From assembly GCF_029689925.1 (NCBI RefSeq), contig NZ_CP121445.1:2473001-2537000 (forward strand): 64,000 nucleotides of DNA, read 5' to 3'. The notes under the pieces were generated by a model. It saw only the letters and a list, made by a program, of their open reading frames with translations. It did no database searches and had not been told where the DNA came from. This document shows, piece after piece, positions 1 through 8,892 of the stretch. The first letter of the stretch is position 1. Every line of letters starts with the position of its first letter. The position numbers and the translations under genes are program-made. This stretch comes from Anaerocolumna sp. AGMB13025 (lineage in GTDB: Bacteria; Bacillota; Clostridia; Lachnospirales; Lachnospiraceae).

Positions 1-198
1 TCCTTATTTTATGTTCAGGTTTAATAACCAACTTTAACAAAAAATGACAATAATTTCCAGTAAGTAATAAAAGTCAAATTACTACTATAATTCATCTAAA
101 ATTTTTACAGTATAATTAGAAAAAGAAAAATGGTACTATTTATTCAGTCATTAAACATTATTACTTTTATGATCAGTACCGATTTCTGGAGGTTAAAC
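1..198 (+). promoter_or_regulatory. Upstream region of the sugar ABC operon
   Basis: This AT-rich leader lies before the first permease. A TATAAT hexamer is visible at 111-116, but no convincing -35 hexamer sits 17 bases upstream, so the promoter call is weak. The Shine-Dalgarno CTGGAGG at 186-192 sets the start of the first gene at 199 rather than at an in-frame ATG at 130. The operon may begin further left, outside the window. Confidence 0.35.
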
Positions 199-1149
199 AT
201 GCGAAAGTCAGCAACACAAACTAATCTGCATCAAAAAGTGAAGAAAAGGCAGAACCTGCAAGGGGTAAAGTTATTTTTATATGTATTGCCTTTTATATTA
301 TTATCCTTTACCTTTTCTTACTTTCCTTTACATGGCTGGATATATGCCTTCTTTGATTATAAACCGCCTTTAAAACTTTCTCAGTGTGATTTTGTAGGTC
401 TGCAATGGTTTAAAATGTTATTCAGCAATCCCATGCAGGTAAGTCAATTAATGAAGGTAATGATGAACACCTTTGCAATGAGTGGTCTGACCCTTGCTAC
501 TTCGATATTCCCAGTAATTTTTGCCATTCTTCTTAGTGAAATAAAATGTAAATGGTTTAAAAATTTAGTACAGACCCTGACCACTTTACCAAACTTTATC
601 AGCTGGGTCATGGTATTTTCAGTAGCCTTTAGTTTATTCTCGAATACGGGTCTTTTTAATACGGTTTTGCTTGACCTTGGATTAATTAAGGTACCGATTA
701 AATTCTTAGACGGGGACTCCCATACCTGGCTTACGATGCTTTTATGGAACACCTGGAAAGGTCTTGGCTGGGGAGCGATTATGTATCTTGCAGCCATAGC
801 CGGAGTTGACCAGGAGTTATATGAAGCGGCAAGAGTGGATGGTGCAAACCGCTTTAAGCTGATGCGTCACATTACCTTACCAGCTCTGATGCCTACCTTT
901 TTTGTATTACTTATGCTGTCCATTGCCAATTTCTTAAACAATGGTCTGGATCAGTATTATGTGTTTCAGAATTCCTTTAACAAAGAACATATCCAGGTAC
1001 TTGACTTATATGTGTACAACATTGGTATGACTGGTGCAAGCCCGTCCCTGGCAACCGCCATCGGCATGCTAAAGAGTTTAGTCAGCATCACTTTACTGGC
1101 AGCGGTCAACTATGCATCTAAGAAAATACGTGGAGTATCCATTATCTAG
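199..1149 (+). CDS. ABC sugar transporter permease, LplB/YteP type
   Basis: This is one of two membrane subunits of a carbohydrate ABC importer (CUT1-like, LplB group). The protein is 316 residues with a short basic N-terminus and about six hydrophobic segments. The EAA loop that contacts the ATPase reads EAARVDGANRF and starts near residue 209. The start at 199 is chosen because CTGGAGG lies 6 bases upstream; the longer in-frame start at 130 has no ribosome site. The second permease begins 17 bases after the stop and the binding lipoprotein follows. No ATPase gene is present, which is usual for this group because a shared MsmX-type ATPase is often encoded elsewhere (family knowledge). Confidence 0.93.
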   Translation: MRKSATQTNLHQKVKKRQNLQGVKLFLYVLPFILLSFTFSYFPLHGWIYAFFDYKPPLKLSQCDFVGLQWFKMLFSNPMQVSQLMKVMMNTFAMSGLTLATSIFPVIFAILLSEIKCKWFKNLVQTLTTLPNFISWVMVFSVAFSLFSNTGLFNTVLLDLGLIKVPIKFLDGDSHTWLTMLLWNTWKGLGWGAIMYLAAIAGVDQELYEAARVDGANRFKLMRHITLPALMPTFFVLLMLSIANFLNNGLDQYYVFQNSFNKEHIQVLDLYVYNIGMTGASPSLATAIGMLKSLVSITLLAAVNYASKKIRGVSII

Positions 1150-1165
1150 CAGAAAGGAGTTCAAA

Positions 1166-2089
1166 ATGGAACACAGAGTGAAGTTAAAAAAGAAAAAGTA
1201 TACCAAACAGGATATTCTGTTTCAAATCTTTAATTATACTGGATTTGCCCTGATTACCTTGATTTGCGTCTATCCGTTTTATTATCTGGCGATTAATACA
1301 ATCAGTGCCAATGATTTAAGTGCCAAAGGATTAATTCGATTATTGCCGGAACAGATCCATCTTAAGAACTACATAGAAGTATTAAAATTAAAAGGTCTGC
1401 CGGCAGCAGTTAAAATTTCCTTGGCCAGAACTGCCGTTGGAACCAGCCTAACCGTACTTGCTTCTGCCTTTTTAGGGTTTATGTTTACACAGCAGAAGAT
1501 GTGGGGGAGAAAGTTCTGGTATCGGTTTATTGTAATTACCATGTATTTTAATGCAGGCTTAATTCCTTTATTTATTACCATGAAAACCCTGGGGCTTACT
1601 AACTCCTTCTGGGTATATATTATTCCGGTAATTGTACAGCCCTTTAATATTATTCTGGTAAAGACTTATGTAGAATCCATTCCGGCTTCTTTGCAGGAAG
1701 CGGCAGAAATTGACGGTGCAAGTATTATTAAAATCTTTGCAAAAATTATCCTACCTACCAGTAAGCCTATTTTGGCAACGATAGCCATATTTGCCGCAGT
1801 GGCACAGTGGAACTCCTTTCAGGATACCCTCATATATGTGACGGACCAGAAATTATATTCCCTGCAATATTTACTGTATACTTATATAAACCAGGCTAGT
1901 TCCTTAGCTACCCTGATTAAAAACAGTGCGGGAACTGCTACCAATGTTATGGCACTTGCAACCAAACAGACTCCGACTTCGGTTCGTATGACGGTAACCG
2001 TAATCGTAGTATTGCCTATTTTATTTATCTACCCTATGTTCCAGAGATATTTTGTAAAAGGTATTATGATTGGTTCAGTTAAGGGTTGA
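1166..2089 (+). CDS. ABC sugar transporter permease, YtcP type
   Basis: This is the second permease of the importer, 307 residues, with hydrophobic segments throughout and an EAA loop (EAAEIDGASIIKIF) starting near residue 178. The ribosome site AGAAAGGAG at 1151-1159 selects the ATG at 1166; an upstream in-frame start at 1112 would overlap the first permease and lacks a ribosome site. Together with the preceding gene it should form the heterodimeric channel for an oligosaccharide captured by the following lipoprotein. The substrate cannot be read from the sequence, but the adjacent GH42 enzyme suggests a beta-galactoside. Confidence 0.93.
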   Translation: MEHRVKLKKKKYTKQDILFQIFNYTGFALITLICVYPFYYLAINTISANDLSAKGLIRLLPEQIHLKNYIEVLKLKGLPAAVKISLARTAVGTSLTVLASAFLGFMFTQQKMWGRKFWYRFIVITMYFNAGLIPLFITMKTLGLTNSFWVYIIPVIVQPFNIILVKTYVESIPASLQEAAEIDGASIIKIFAKIILPTSKPILATIAIFAAVAQWNSFQDTLIYVTDQKLYSLQYLLYTYINQASSLATLIKNSAGTATNVMALATKQTPTSVRMTVTVIVVLPILFIYPMFQRYFVKGIMIGSVKG

Positions 2090-2155
2090 ATTTGAGCAAA
2101 ACGAAATAATTTATTATTTTGCTAATTTATAAAATTAAAAATGGAGGATGAAGGT

Positions 2156-3985
2156 ATGAAAAAGAGATTAGTAAGTATACTGTTATGTTTTATTCTGACA
2201 GCAGTTACCCTTGCCGGCTGCGGCAAGAAAGCAGAGGACACAGCAAATGTCGCACCTGCCGGTGATAGTACGGTATCATCAGAGGATGCAAATAAAACAG
2301 CTGATGCTGGAACAAAAGAGGAAACTGCCGCAGAGGACAGTGGTGCTAAGAAATATCCGAACTTTATAACTGTAGATGTATTTGATAATCTTGCCAACTA
2401 TCAGGGAATCCAATCCGGATGGTTTGCAGATGTAGTAAAAGAAAAATTCAACATGGAACTTAATATCATAGCTCCTAATGTAGCAGGAGGCGGCGACACG
2501 TTATTCCAGACCCGTTCAGCAGCAGGTGATCTTGGGGATTTGATTATTGTAGGAGCTGATAACGGCAGACTGCAAGATCTTGTAACGGCAGGTTTAATAA
2601 AGGATGTAACGGATTTATTTGCTGCTAGAAAGAATATTTCTGAATATCAGAAGGCAATTGATTCCATAAACAGTCTGGTAGAGGGTGACAGTATCTATGC
2701 AATACCCACCAGTGTTTCCGCACAACCGGCAACAAATCCCTCCGAAGGTCTTGACTTAACTTTTGGTCCATATGTACGCTGGGATGATTATAAAGCAGTA
2801 GGTTATCCGCAGATTAAAACCCTGGAAGATCTGCTTCCGGTACTAAAATCCATGCAGGATGCCAATCCTACCAGCGATTCCGGACAGAAGACATATGCAA
2901 TTTCTTTATTTAAAGATTGGGACGGAAATATGATGTGTCTGGCAAAACAGCCTACCTGTCTTTATGGATATGATGAACTGGGCTTTGTACTGGCTAAGGC
3001 GGACGGTTCCGATTACCAAAGCATTATCGATACCAATTCTATCTATAACAGAGTTTTAAAATTCTATTATGAAGCAAATAAGATGGGATTATTAGATCCT
3101 GAGTCCACTACGCAGAATTATGATACCTTATATACGAAATATCAGGACGGCGCTGTTTTATATTCCCCATGGCCTTGGCTTGGTCAGGCAGCATATAATA
3201 CCACAGAACATAAAGGAGCTGGTAAGGGCTTTATGCTTGCACCCATTGATGATATGAAGATATTCTCATATGGCTGTACTCCGGTAGGAAGTAAGACAGT
3301 AGTGGCAATTGGTAGTAAAGCCGAAGATCCGGAAAGACTTGCTGACTTTATCGACTGGTTATATTCACCAGAAGGTGTCCAAATGTCCTGTGCACAAACC
3401 TCAGGTACCAGCGGACCACAAGGTCTGACCTGGGATATGGTAAATAACAGACCTGAATTAACGGATTTTGGTAAAGAGGCCTTATTAAATGGTGATGCAA
3501 CTATGCCGGAAGACTGGGGCGGCGGTTCCTGGAAAGACGGTGTTTCACAGTTAAACTTTTTAACAGTATTACCAAGTGATATTAATCCGGTATCCGGATT
3601 CCCATATAACTATACCCTGTGGGATTCCGTTCTTGAAATGAATAAAACGCCTCTGGATACAGATTGGCAGAACAAGATGGGAGCTAAAACTACTCTTGAA
3701 TACTTAACGAACAAGAATCAGGTTCTGGTTGCTCCTGGCAGCTCATATGTAGCACCGGCAGAGGATTCTCAAATTACTGCTATCAGAGGACAATGCAAGG
3801 CTATCATAATTGAATACTCCTGGAAGATGGTATTTGCCTCCAGTGATGATGAATTTAACAGCTTATTAAAAGAAATGCAGGAGACAGTGAATGGTCTTGG
3901 TTATGATAAGGTACTGGCAATGGATATGCAGAATGCCAAGGATCAGAATACTGCAAGAGTTGAAGCTGCAAAAGCCTCTAATTAA
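2156..3985 (+). CDS. Sugar-binding lipoprotein of the ABC importer
   Basis: This extracellular solute-binding lipoprotein is 609 residues long, within the large size class usual for LplA/YtcQ-type proteins paired with LplB/YtcP permeases. The signal peptide ends in lipobox LAGC with Cys22 as the lipidated residue, followed by a Ser/Thr/Asp/Glu-rich linker to about residue 65. The ATG at 2156 follows GGAGGATGAAGGT; the ATG at 2141 overlaps that ribosome site and is less likely. It should capture the oligosaccharide outside the membrane and deliver it to the two upstream permeases. A hairpin separates it from the glycosidase gene. Confidence 0.92.
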   Translation: MKKRLVSILLCFILTAVTLAGCGKKAEDTANVAPAGDSTVSSEDANKTADAGTKEETAAEDSGAKKYPNFITVDVFDNLANYQGIQSGWFADVVKEKFNMELNIIAPNVAGGGDTLFQTRSAAGDLGDLIIVGADNGRLQDLVTAGLIKDVTDLFAARKNISEYQKAIDSINSLVEGDSIYAIPTSVSAQPATNPSEGLDLTFGPYVRWDDYKAVGYPQIKTLEDLLPVLKSMQDANPTSDSGQKTYAISLFKDWDGNMMCLAKQPTCLYGYDELGFVLAKADGSDYQSIIDTNSIYNRVLKFYYEANKMGLLDPESTTQNYDTLYTKYQDGAVLYSPWPWLGQAAYNTTEHKGAGKGFMLAPIDDMKIFSYGCTPVGSKTVVAIGSKAEDPERLADFIDWLYSPEGVQMSCAQTSGTSGPQGLTWDMVNNRPELTDFGKEALLNGDATMPEDWGGGSWKDGVSQLNFLTVLPSDINPVSGFPYNYTLWDSVLEMNKTPLDTDWQNKMGAKTTLEYLTNKNQVLVAPGSSYVAPAEDSQITAIRGQCKAIIIEYSWKMVFASSDDEFNSLLKEMQETVNGLGYDKVLAMDMQNAKDQNTARVEAAKASN

Positions 3986-4031
3986 GTAAATATTTAACCT
4001 ATTTATTTCAATAATAGAAACAGATAAATAG

Positions 4032-4091
4032 AAAAACTTCCCGGCATAAATGGAGTACAGCTTTGTAATCCATTCTGCTAGGAAGTTTTTT
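4032..4091 (+). terminator. Hairpin between binding protein and GH42 genes
   Basis: AAAAACTTCC at 4033-4042 pairs with GGAAGTTTTT at 4081-4090. An inner stem, AATGGA with TCCATT, is stacked inside. The T-run ends directly before the ribosome site of the next gene. This resembles a leaky terminator or mRNA-end stabiliser that would keep the binding protein more abundant than the downstream enzymes. Confidence 0.7.
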
Positions 4092-4107
4092 GAAAGGAGC
4101 AGAAAGC

Positions 4108-6132
4108 GTGATTAACAGCAATAATGTAAAGAAAATAGTTTATGGTGGAGATTACAATCCGGAGCAATGGAGTGAGGATATCTGGGAGGAGGACATGCGG
4201 TTATTTGCCTTGGCTGGCATTGATATTGTAACCCTGAATGTATTTAGTTGGGCCGAGTTACAGACCGATGAAGTCACCTACCAGTTTGAAAAACTGGATA
4301 AGATAATGGACCTGGTTAGGAAGCATGGCTTAAAAGTATGTTTGGCAACTTCAACAGGGGCACACCCGGCTTGGATGGCTAAAAAATATCCAGATATTTT
4401 AAGGACTGAGTTTAATGGTATGAAACGTAAATTTGGGGGAAGGCATAATTCCTGCCCCAACAGTCCCACCTATCAAAAATACTCAGTGGCCCTGGCGAAG
4501 GAATTAGCGCTTCGCTACAAAGGGTATGACAATATTGTTGCCTGGCATATATCCAATGAATTTGGTGGGGAGTGTTTCTGCGAAAATTGTGAAAAAGCGT
4601 TTCGGGTCTGGCTGAAACAAAAATATAAGACGATAAAAGAGGTGAACCGGGTCTGGAATACCTCTTTCTGGGGGCATACTTTTTATGATTGGGATGAAAT
4701 CGTACTTCCCAATCTCTTAAGTGAAAACTTTGCTTACGAAAGGACAATGTTTCAGGGAATTTCCCTTGATTATAGAAGATTCAATTCTGATAGCATGTTA
4801 GCCTGCTACCTGGCAGAATATGAAGTCATTAAAGCGATTACTCCGGATATACCTATAACAACGAACTTAATGGGATTTTATAAACCCCTTGATTATAAAA
4901 AATGGGCAAAGTATATGGATTTTGTATCCTGGGATAATTATCCGTCTAATAGTGATTCCATCTCAAAAATAGCACTTAATCACGATTTGATCAGAGGTTT
5001 AAAGGGAGGAATGCCCTTTGTATTAATGGAGCAGACCCCCAGTGTGACCAATTGGCAGGCATATAATGCTTTAAAACGTCCTGGGGTTATGAGATTATGG
5101 AGTTACCAGGCAGCTGCCCACGGTGCAGATGCCATAATGTTCTTCCAGATGAGAAGGAGTATTGGAGCCTGCGAAAAATATCATGGTGCGGTAATAGACC
5201 ATGTGGGTCATGAGCATACCAGAGTGTTTCGTGAAGTAACGGCTCTTGGGGAAGAATTAAAGCAGTTAGGAGATAAAACGCTTGGTGCGGTATCCGATGC
5301 AAAAACTGCCATCCTTTTTGACTGGGATAACTGGTGGGCGCTGGAATATTCCGCCGGACCCAGCTGTGAACTTAAGTATCAGGATGAAATTCTGAACTAT
5401 TACTCGGCTCTTCATGAACAGAATATCCCGGTGGATATTATTGGATCTGATGATGAATTAAGCAAATATAAAATAGTCATAGCACCTCTTTTATATATGA
5501 CAAAAGGAAATTATGATGAGAAAATCAGAGAGTTTGTAAACCAGGGAGGATCGTTTCTTACGACCTTCTTTAGCGGTATTGTTGATGAACATGACCTGGT
5601 AATAACGGGAGGGTATCCAGGTAAATTACGGGATATTCTTGGAATCTGGGTAGAAGAAAACGATGCACTGCCAAATGGAGAAGAAAATTCTTTTATTATG
5701 AAAGGAAAACAGTATCCGGCAAAACTGCTCTGTGATATAATGCATTTAGAAGGAGCAAAAACCATAAGTTCCTATGAAAACGACTTTTATGGAAATACTC
5801 CCTGCATTACAAAAAATACTTTTGGAAAGGGAACGGCATATTACGTAGGAACCCGTTCTTCCCGAGAGTTCTACCGGGATTTTCTGAAGGAAATATGTGA
5901 AGAAAAGGAGGTTTTACCGGTACTTAACACGCCTTCTGATGTGGAGGCTGTAAGGCGGATAAAAGGAGATAAAAGTTTTGTTTTTGTTTTGAACCATACA
6001 TCGGAGGAGAAAATTATTATTGCAGAGAATAACTGCAAGGAACTATTGTCCGGTACGGTTTATGATAAAGGCAATAAAATCTGCTTAAAAGCCAAAGATG
6101 TACTAATTTTAGAGAGTACGTTGGTTATATAG
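4108..6132 (+). CDS. Beta-galactosidase, glycoside hydrolase family 42
   Basis: This is probably an intracellular retaining beta-galactosidase, 674 residues, with no signal peptide. The N-terminus carries the GH42 hallmark GGDYNPEQW. The acid/base Glu151 lies in HISNEFGG and the nucleophile Glu308 in LMEQTPS. Cysteines at about 112 (HNSCPNS) and 155-160 (ECFCENC) match the structural zinc cluster found in many GH42 enzymes. The trimerisation and small C-terminal beta domains follow after residue 390. AAAGGAG at 4093-4099 points to the GTG at 4108; a TTG at 4090 is in frame but inside the hairpin T-run. It should hydrolyse the galactosides imported by the upstream ABC system. Confidence 0.93.
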   Translation: MINSNNVKKIVYGGDYNPEQWSEDIWEEDMRLFALAGIDIVTLNVFSWAELQTDEVTYQFEKLDKIMDLVRKHGLKVCLATSTGAHPAWMAKKYPDILRTEFNGMKRKFGGRHNSCPNSPTYQKYSVALAKELALRYKGYDNIVAWHISNEFGGECFCENCEKAFRVWLKQKYKTIKEVNRVWNTSFWGHTFYDWDEIVLPNLLSENFAYERTMFQGISLDYRRFNSDSMLACYLAEYEVIKAITPDIPITTNLMGFYKPLDYKKWAKYMDFVSWDNYPSNSDSISKIALNHDLIRGLKGGMPFVLMEQTPSVTNWQAYNALKRPGVMRLWSYQAAAHGADAIMFFQMRRSIGACEKYHGAVIDHVGHEHTRVFREVTALGEELKQLGDKTLGAVSDAKTAILFDWDNWWALEYSAGPSCELKYQDEILNYYSALHEQNIPVDIIGSDDELSKYKIVIAPLLYMTKGNYDEKIREFVNQGGSFLTTFFSGIVDEHDLVITGGYPGKLRDILGIWVEENDALPNGEENSFIMKGKQYPAKLLCDIMHLEGAKTISSYENDFYGNTPCITKNTFGKGTAYYVGTRSSREFYRDFLKEICEEKEVLPVLNTPSDVEAVRRIKGDKSFVFVLNHTSEEKIIIAENNCKELLSGTVYDKGNKICLKAKDVLILESTLVI

Positions 6133-6208
6133 TGATTAGTTAATTGGGCATTCTTAAAAAGATTGAACAGAAAATAGCGAATAAACAGACATAAAGGAGA
6201 ACGTTCGT

Positions 6209-7021
6209 ATGATACATAAGGTGATTGATATACAGGTAGAAGGCTCACTGCCTGATACAAAGCTCTATACTTATCTGCTGGATAATTCAAAAGAGATTGA
6301 TGAAAACAGAGTAAGACCGGTTATCGTAATCTGTCCGGGAGGCGGTTACGCCATGACCTCAGACAGAGAGGCAGAAGCTATGGCCGTAAAGTTTATGGCT
6401 ATGGGCTATCATGCAGTAATCCTGCGTTATTCAATTAGACCAGCAGTTTATCCCACTGCCTTGCTGGAACTGGCAACGGTTGTAGCACTTTTAAGAAATA
6501 ATGCAGGGGAATGGCATATTGACAAGGATAAAATCATTGTTCAGGGATCTTCCGCAGGAGGGCATTTAGCCGCTAGTTACGGTGTGTTCTGGAAGGAAAG
6601 CTTTCTCTCTGAAGCTTTGCATACTGAAGCAGAGAATCTAAGACCTAACGGCTTAATACTAAATTATCCTGTTATAACGTCCGGAATCCATGCCCACCGG
6701 GAATCCTTTTATAACCTGTTAGGTGAACGATATGAGGAACTGGTGGATAAAATGTCTCTGGAAAAACAGGTTTCAGAAGATACTCCCAAAACTTTTATCT
6801 GGCATACATTCCCGGATGATTGTGTTCCGGCAGAGAATTCACTTCTTTTTGTAATGGCATTGAAAGAAAAAAACATACCTACGGAATTTCATTTATACCC
6901 GGCAGGAGGACACGGTCTGGGATTGGCTACTAAGGAAACTGCCTGCCTGAATGGATATGGTATACAGGAAGAATGCCAGAGCTGGATTCCTCTTGTAGAA
7001 ACCTGGCTTAAAAATATATAA
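6209..7021 (+). CDS. Alpha/beta hydrolase (esterase, acetyl-esterase-like)
   Basis: This 270-residue cytoplasmic hydrolase belongs to the BD-FAE/lipase-like group. The oxyanion motif is PGGGYAM near residue 48, the nucleophile Ser115 lies in GSSAGGH, an acidic residue Asp203 or Asp204 lies in FPDDCVP, and His235 lies in GGHGLG. Such enzymes in sugar loci often remove acetyl groups from oligosaccharides before glycosidases act, which fits its place after the GH42 gene. AAAGGAGA lies about ten bases before the ATG. The exact substrate is an inference from context. Confidence 0.85.
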   Translation: MIHKVIDIQVEGSLPDTKLYTYLLDNSKEIDENRVRPVIVICPGGGYAMTSDREAEAMAVKFMAMGYHAVILRYSIRPAVYPTALLELATVVALLRNNAGEWHIDKDKIIVQGSSAGGHLAASYGVFWKESFLSEALHTEAENLRPNGLILNYPVITSGIHAHRESFYNLLGERYEELVDKMSLEKQVSEDTPKTFIWHTFPDDCVPAENSLLFVMALKEKNIPTEFHLYPAGGHGLGLATKETACLNGYGIQEECQSWIPLVETWLKNI

Positions 7022-7030
7022 TCTATATAA

Positions 7031-7139
7031 GGGGCTGTTGCAAACTATAATATACCAACCTGGACTTTACGCAAAATTTTTCAAAATATAATTCTTATTC
7101 CCTCCCAGGTAATTGAGTCTTTTGAGTTGCAACAACCCC
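7031..7139. repeat. Inverted-repeat element, copy A
   Basis: GGGGCTGTTGCAA at 7031-7043 is matched by TTGCAACAACCCC at 7127-7139 with one mismatch; an inner ACCTGG/CCAGGT pair lies inside. The right 70 bases (7070-7139) closely resemble 62071-62141. The ends resemble insertion-sequence termini with a TGTTGCAA core, so this may be a miniature or decayed element. It could also act as a transcription barrier between the convergent esterase and regulator genes. Confidence 0.6.
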
Positions 7140-7230
7140 TTTTACGAGAAAAGTTCTTTAATCCTATCTTCAAAATAGAAAGCCCTCCGTGCAGGATGCG
7201 CATTAGATTTAAGAGGAAGGTGTTACTGAT

Positions 7231-7340
7231 GTGACAGTGCGCCATCATCTGCATGTCACACACTGTCACGTCTGCATGTCACACACTGTTACGTCTGTAT
7301 GTTGTCACACCCTGTCACGTCTGTAGGTCACACCCTTTTA
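7231..7340. repeat. Tandem 23-26 bp repeats before the regulator gene end
   Basis: Units start at 7249, 7272, 7295 and 7321, each built on CTGCATGTCACACACTGTC or a close variant. GTGACAGTG at 7231-7239 is the reverse complement of CACTGTCAC at 7261-7269. The array ends at the stop codon of the convergent response-regulator gene. Its function is unknown; it may serve as a hairpin-rich mRNA end. Confidence 0.7.
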
Positions 7341-7341
7341 T

Positions 7342-8889
7342 TTAATCAGAAATTAGTTTCTTTCTATATTCCGCCGGACTTATCCCCACATACTTCTTGA
7401 ATTTCTTATGAAAATAGTCTACATTTTTATAGCCTGCCAGTTCAGATACCTCATATACCTTTAAATTTTTTTGCTTTAGCAGTTCCATCGTATGATTGAT
7501 CCGGACATGGTCAATATAGCAATTGAAGCTTTCCCCCATTTTTTTGTTAAAAATTTTTCCTAAATAAGAGCTATTATAACCAAACAGTGGTGCGATGGTC
7601 TCAAGTTTTATATTGTCCCTGTAATTGTGATTGATGTAATAAACGATATCTTCCAGTATGCTTTCGCTGGAGGAATTACCGATGGCATTCATCAACATCT
7701 CAAATTGTTCGGAAAAGAATAGAATAATCTCATATAAATAATACTTGCTTTCAATAAAATCAATTACGGATGAATTAGTGGGAAAGGGTATATCTGTGGT
7801 ACTGTAGATATGATTCATATTCTGTTTTATCTGTAAATAAATATCGGTTAGGAACAGCTTGATACCAGACAGTTCTGTATTTGTGTAGTAAAGATTTTTG
7901 CTTAGGGCCGATAAGGTATCTGCAATCATTTTCCGGTTAAAACTTTGAATACAGCCACAGAAGGTATCGCTGTAGTAGTTGGCTTTTTCTGCATTTATTT
8001 CATAGTGTACGGTATTGAAATCCGGCAGTTGTTCATAGCCTATGGCATGCTGGTTCTGTTCGCAAAAAAAACGCCGGTTTAATAATTGGAAGGCATCTTC
8101 ATACGAATAATGGATATCTTCTAAAGTATGAACTAGCCGTCCATAAGTTATAAACAGGGAATCCAAAGGAGACCCCTTTTGGGGTTTCTCTTCGTAATGA
8201 TTCAGGAAACCTAGAAAACGTTCCAGCGCAAATTCTCCTTTTAGTAAAATAATATCTTTTTGATGGATACTTATATGTTCAAAGGAATTATTACCATGAT
8301 TTGTCACCTTTAACATATCTGCAAAACTGTAAATAATTGATTTGGTATCCTGGTTGTAATTCTCATAAATCAGCACTTGATATACCGGCGCAAGAAGATT
8401 CATTTCCAAAGGGTTAATACTTGAGTAATCGCTGGTATTAAGAAGAATATCTCTTAGTATGGTGTATTTGGCTTTTTCCCTATAGTGGTTCATGGTGTTG
8501 GTGTGCAGATGTTCTCGTTCGAGGGACTCTTTTACAGCTAATACAGCATTATATAGCTCATCTTCATCAATTGGCTTGGTAAGGTAGAAATCCACTCCAT
8601 ACCGGATTGCCCCCTGGGCATACTTAAAATCAGAGAAACCGCTTAAGATTACAAAATGACCTTTAAATTTCTGTTCCCTGGCGGCTTTTACTATTTCTAT
8701 TCCCTGTAATTTGGGCATACGTATATCCAATAGGACCAGATCAGGTTTTAAGGCAAGAATGCAGTTCAAGGTATCTTCGCCGTTACTTGCTTCACCGCAT
8801 ATGGTAAATCCAAGTTCTTTCCAATTAATAATATATTTCAACCCTTCCAGGATGCTTGCTTCATCATCTGCTATAAATACTTTCATCAT
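7342..8889 (-). CDS. Response regulator, YesN/AraC type
   Basis: This transcription factor is 515 residues. The N-terminal receiver domain has the acidic pocket DDE, the phosphoacceptor Asp in LLDIRMP near residue 55, and the switch Lys in LTKPID near residue 105. A long middle region follows. The C-terminal double helix-turn-helix AraC domain ends in YKNVDYFHKKFKKYVGISP. GGAGG lies 8 bases before the first of two adjacent ATG codons. The gene starts 3 bases after its partner kinase gene, so they are co-transcribed. YesN-type regulators usually control the neighbouring LplB/YtcP sugar importer, here converging from the left. Confidence 0.93.
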   Translation of the reverse strand: MMKVFIADDEASILEGLKYIINWKELGFTICGEASNGEDTLNCILALKPDLVLLDIRMPKLQGIEIVKAAREQKFKGHFVILSGFSDFKYAQGAIRYGVDFYLTKPIDEDELYNAVLAVKESLEREHLHTNTMNHYREKAKYTILRDILLNTSDYSSINPLEMNLLAPVYQVLIYENYNQDTKSIIYSFADMLKVTNHGNNSFEHISIHQKDIILLKGEFALERFLGFLNHYEEKPQKGSPLDSLFITYGRLVHTLEDIHYSYEDAFQLLNRRFFCEQNQHAIGYEQLPDFNTVHYEINAEKANYYSDTFCGCIQSFNRKMIADTLSALSKNLYYTNTELSGIKLFLTDIYLQIKQNMNHIYSTTDIPFPTNSSVIDFIESKYYLYEIILFFSEQFEMLMNAIGNSSSESILEDIVYYINHNYRDNIKLETIAPLFGYNSSYLGKIFNKKMGESFNCYIDHVRINHTMELLKQKNLKVYEVSELAGYKNVDYFHKKFKKYVGISPAEYRKKLISD

Positions 8890-8892
8890 AAA

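Noticed and set aside
130-198. Longer N-terminus for the first permease
   Set aside because: No ribosome site at 130, whereas CTGGAGG is correctly placed for 199.
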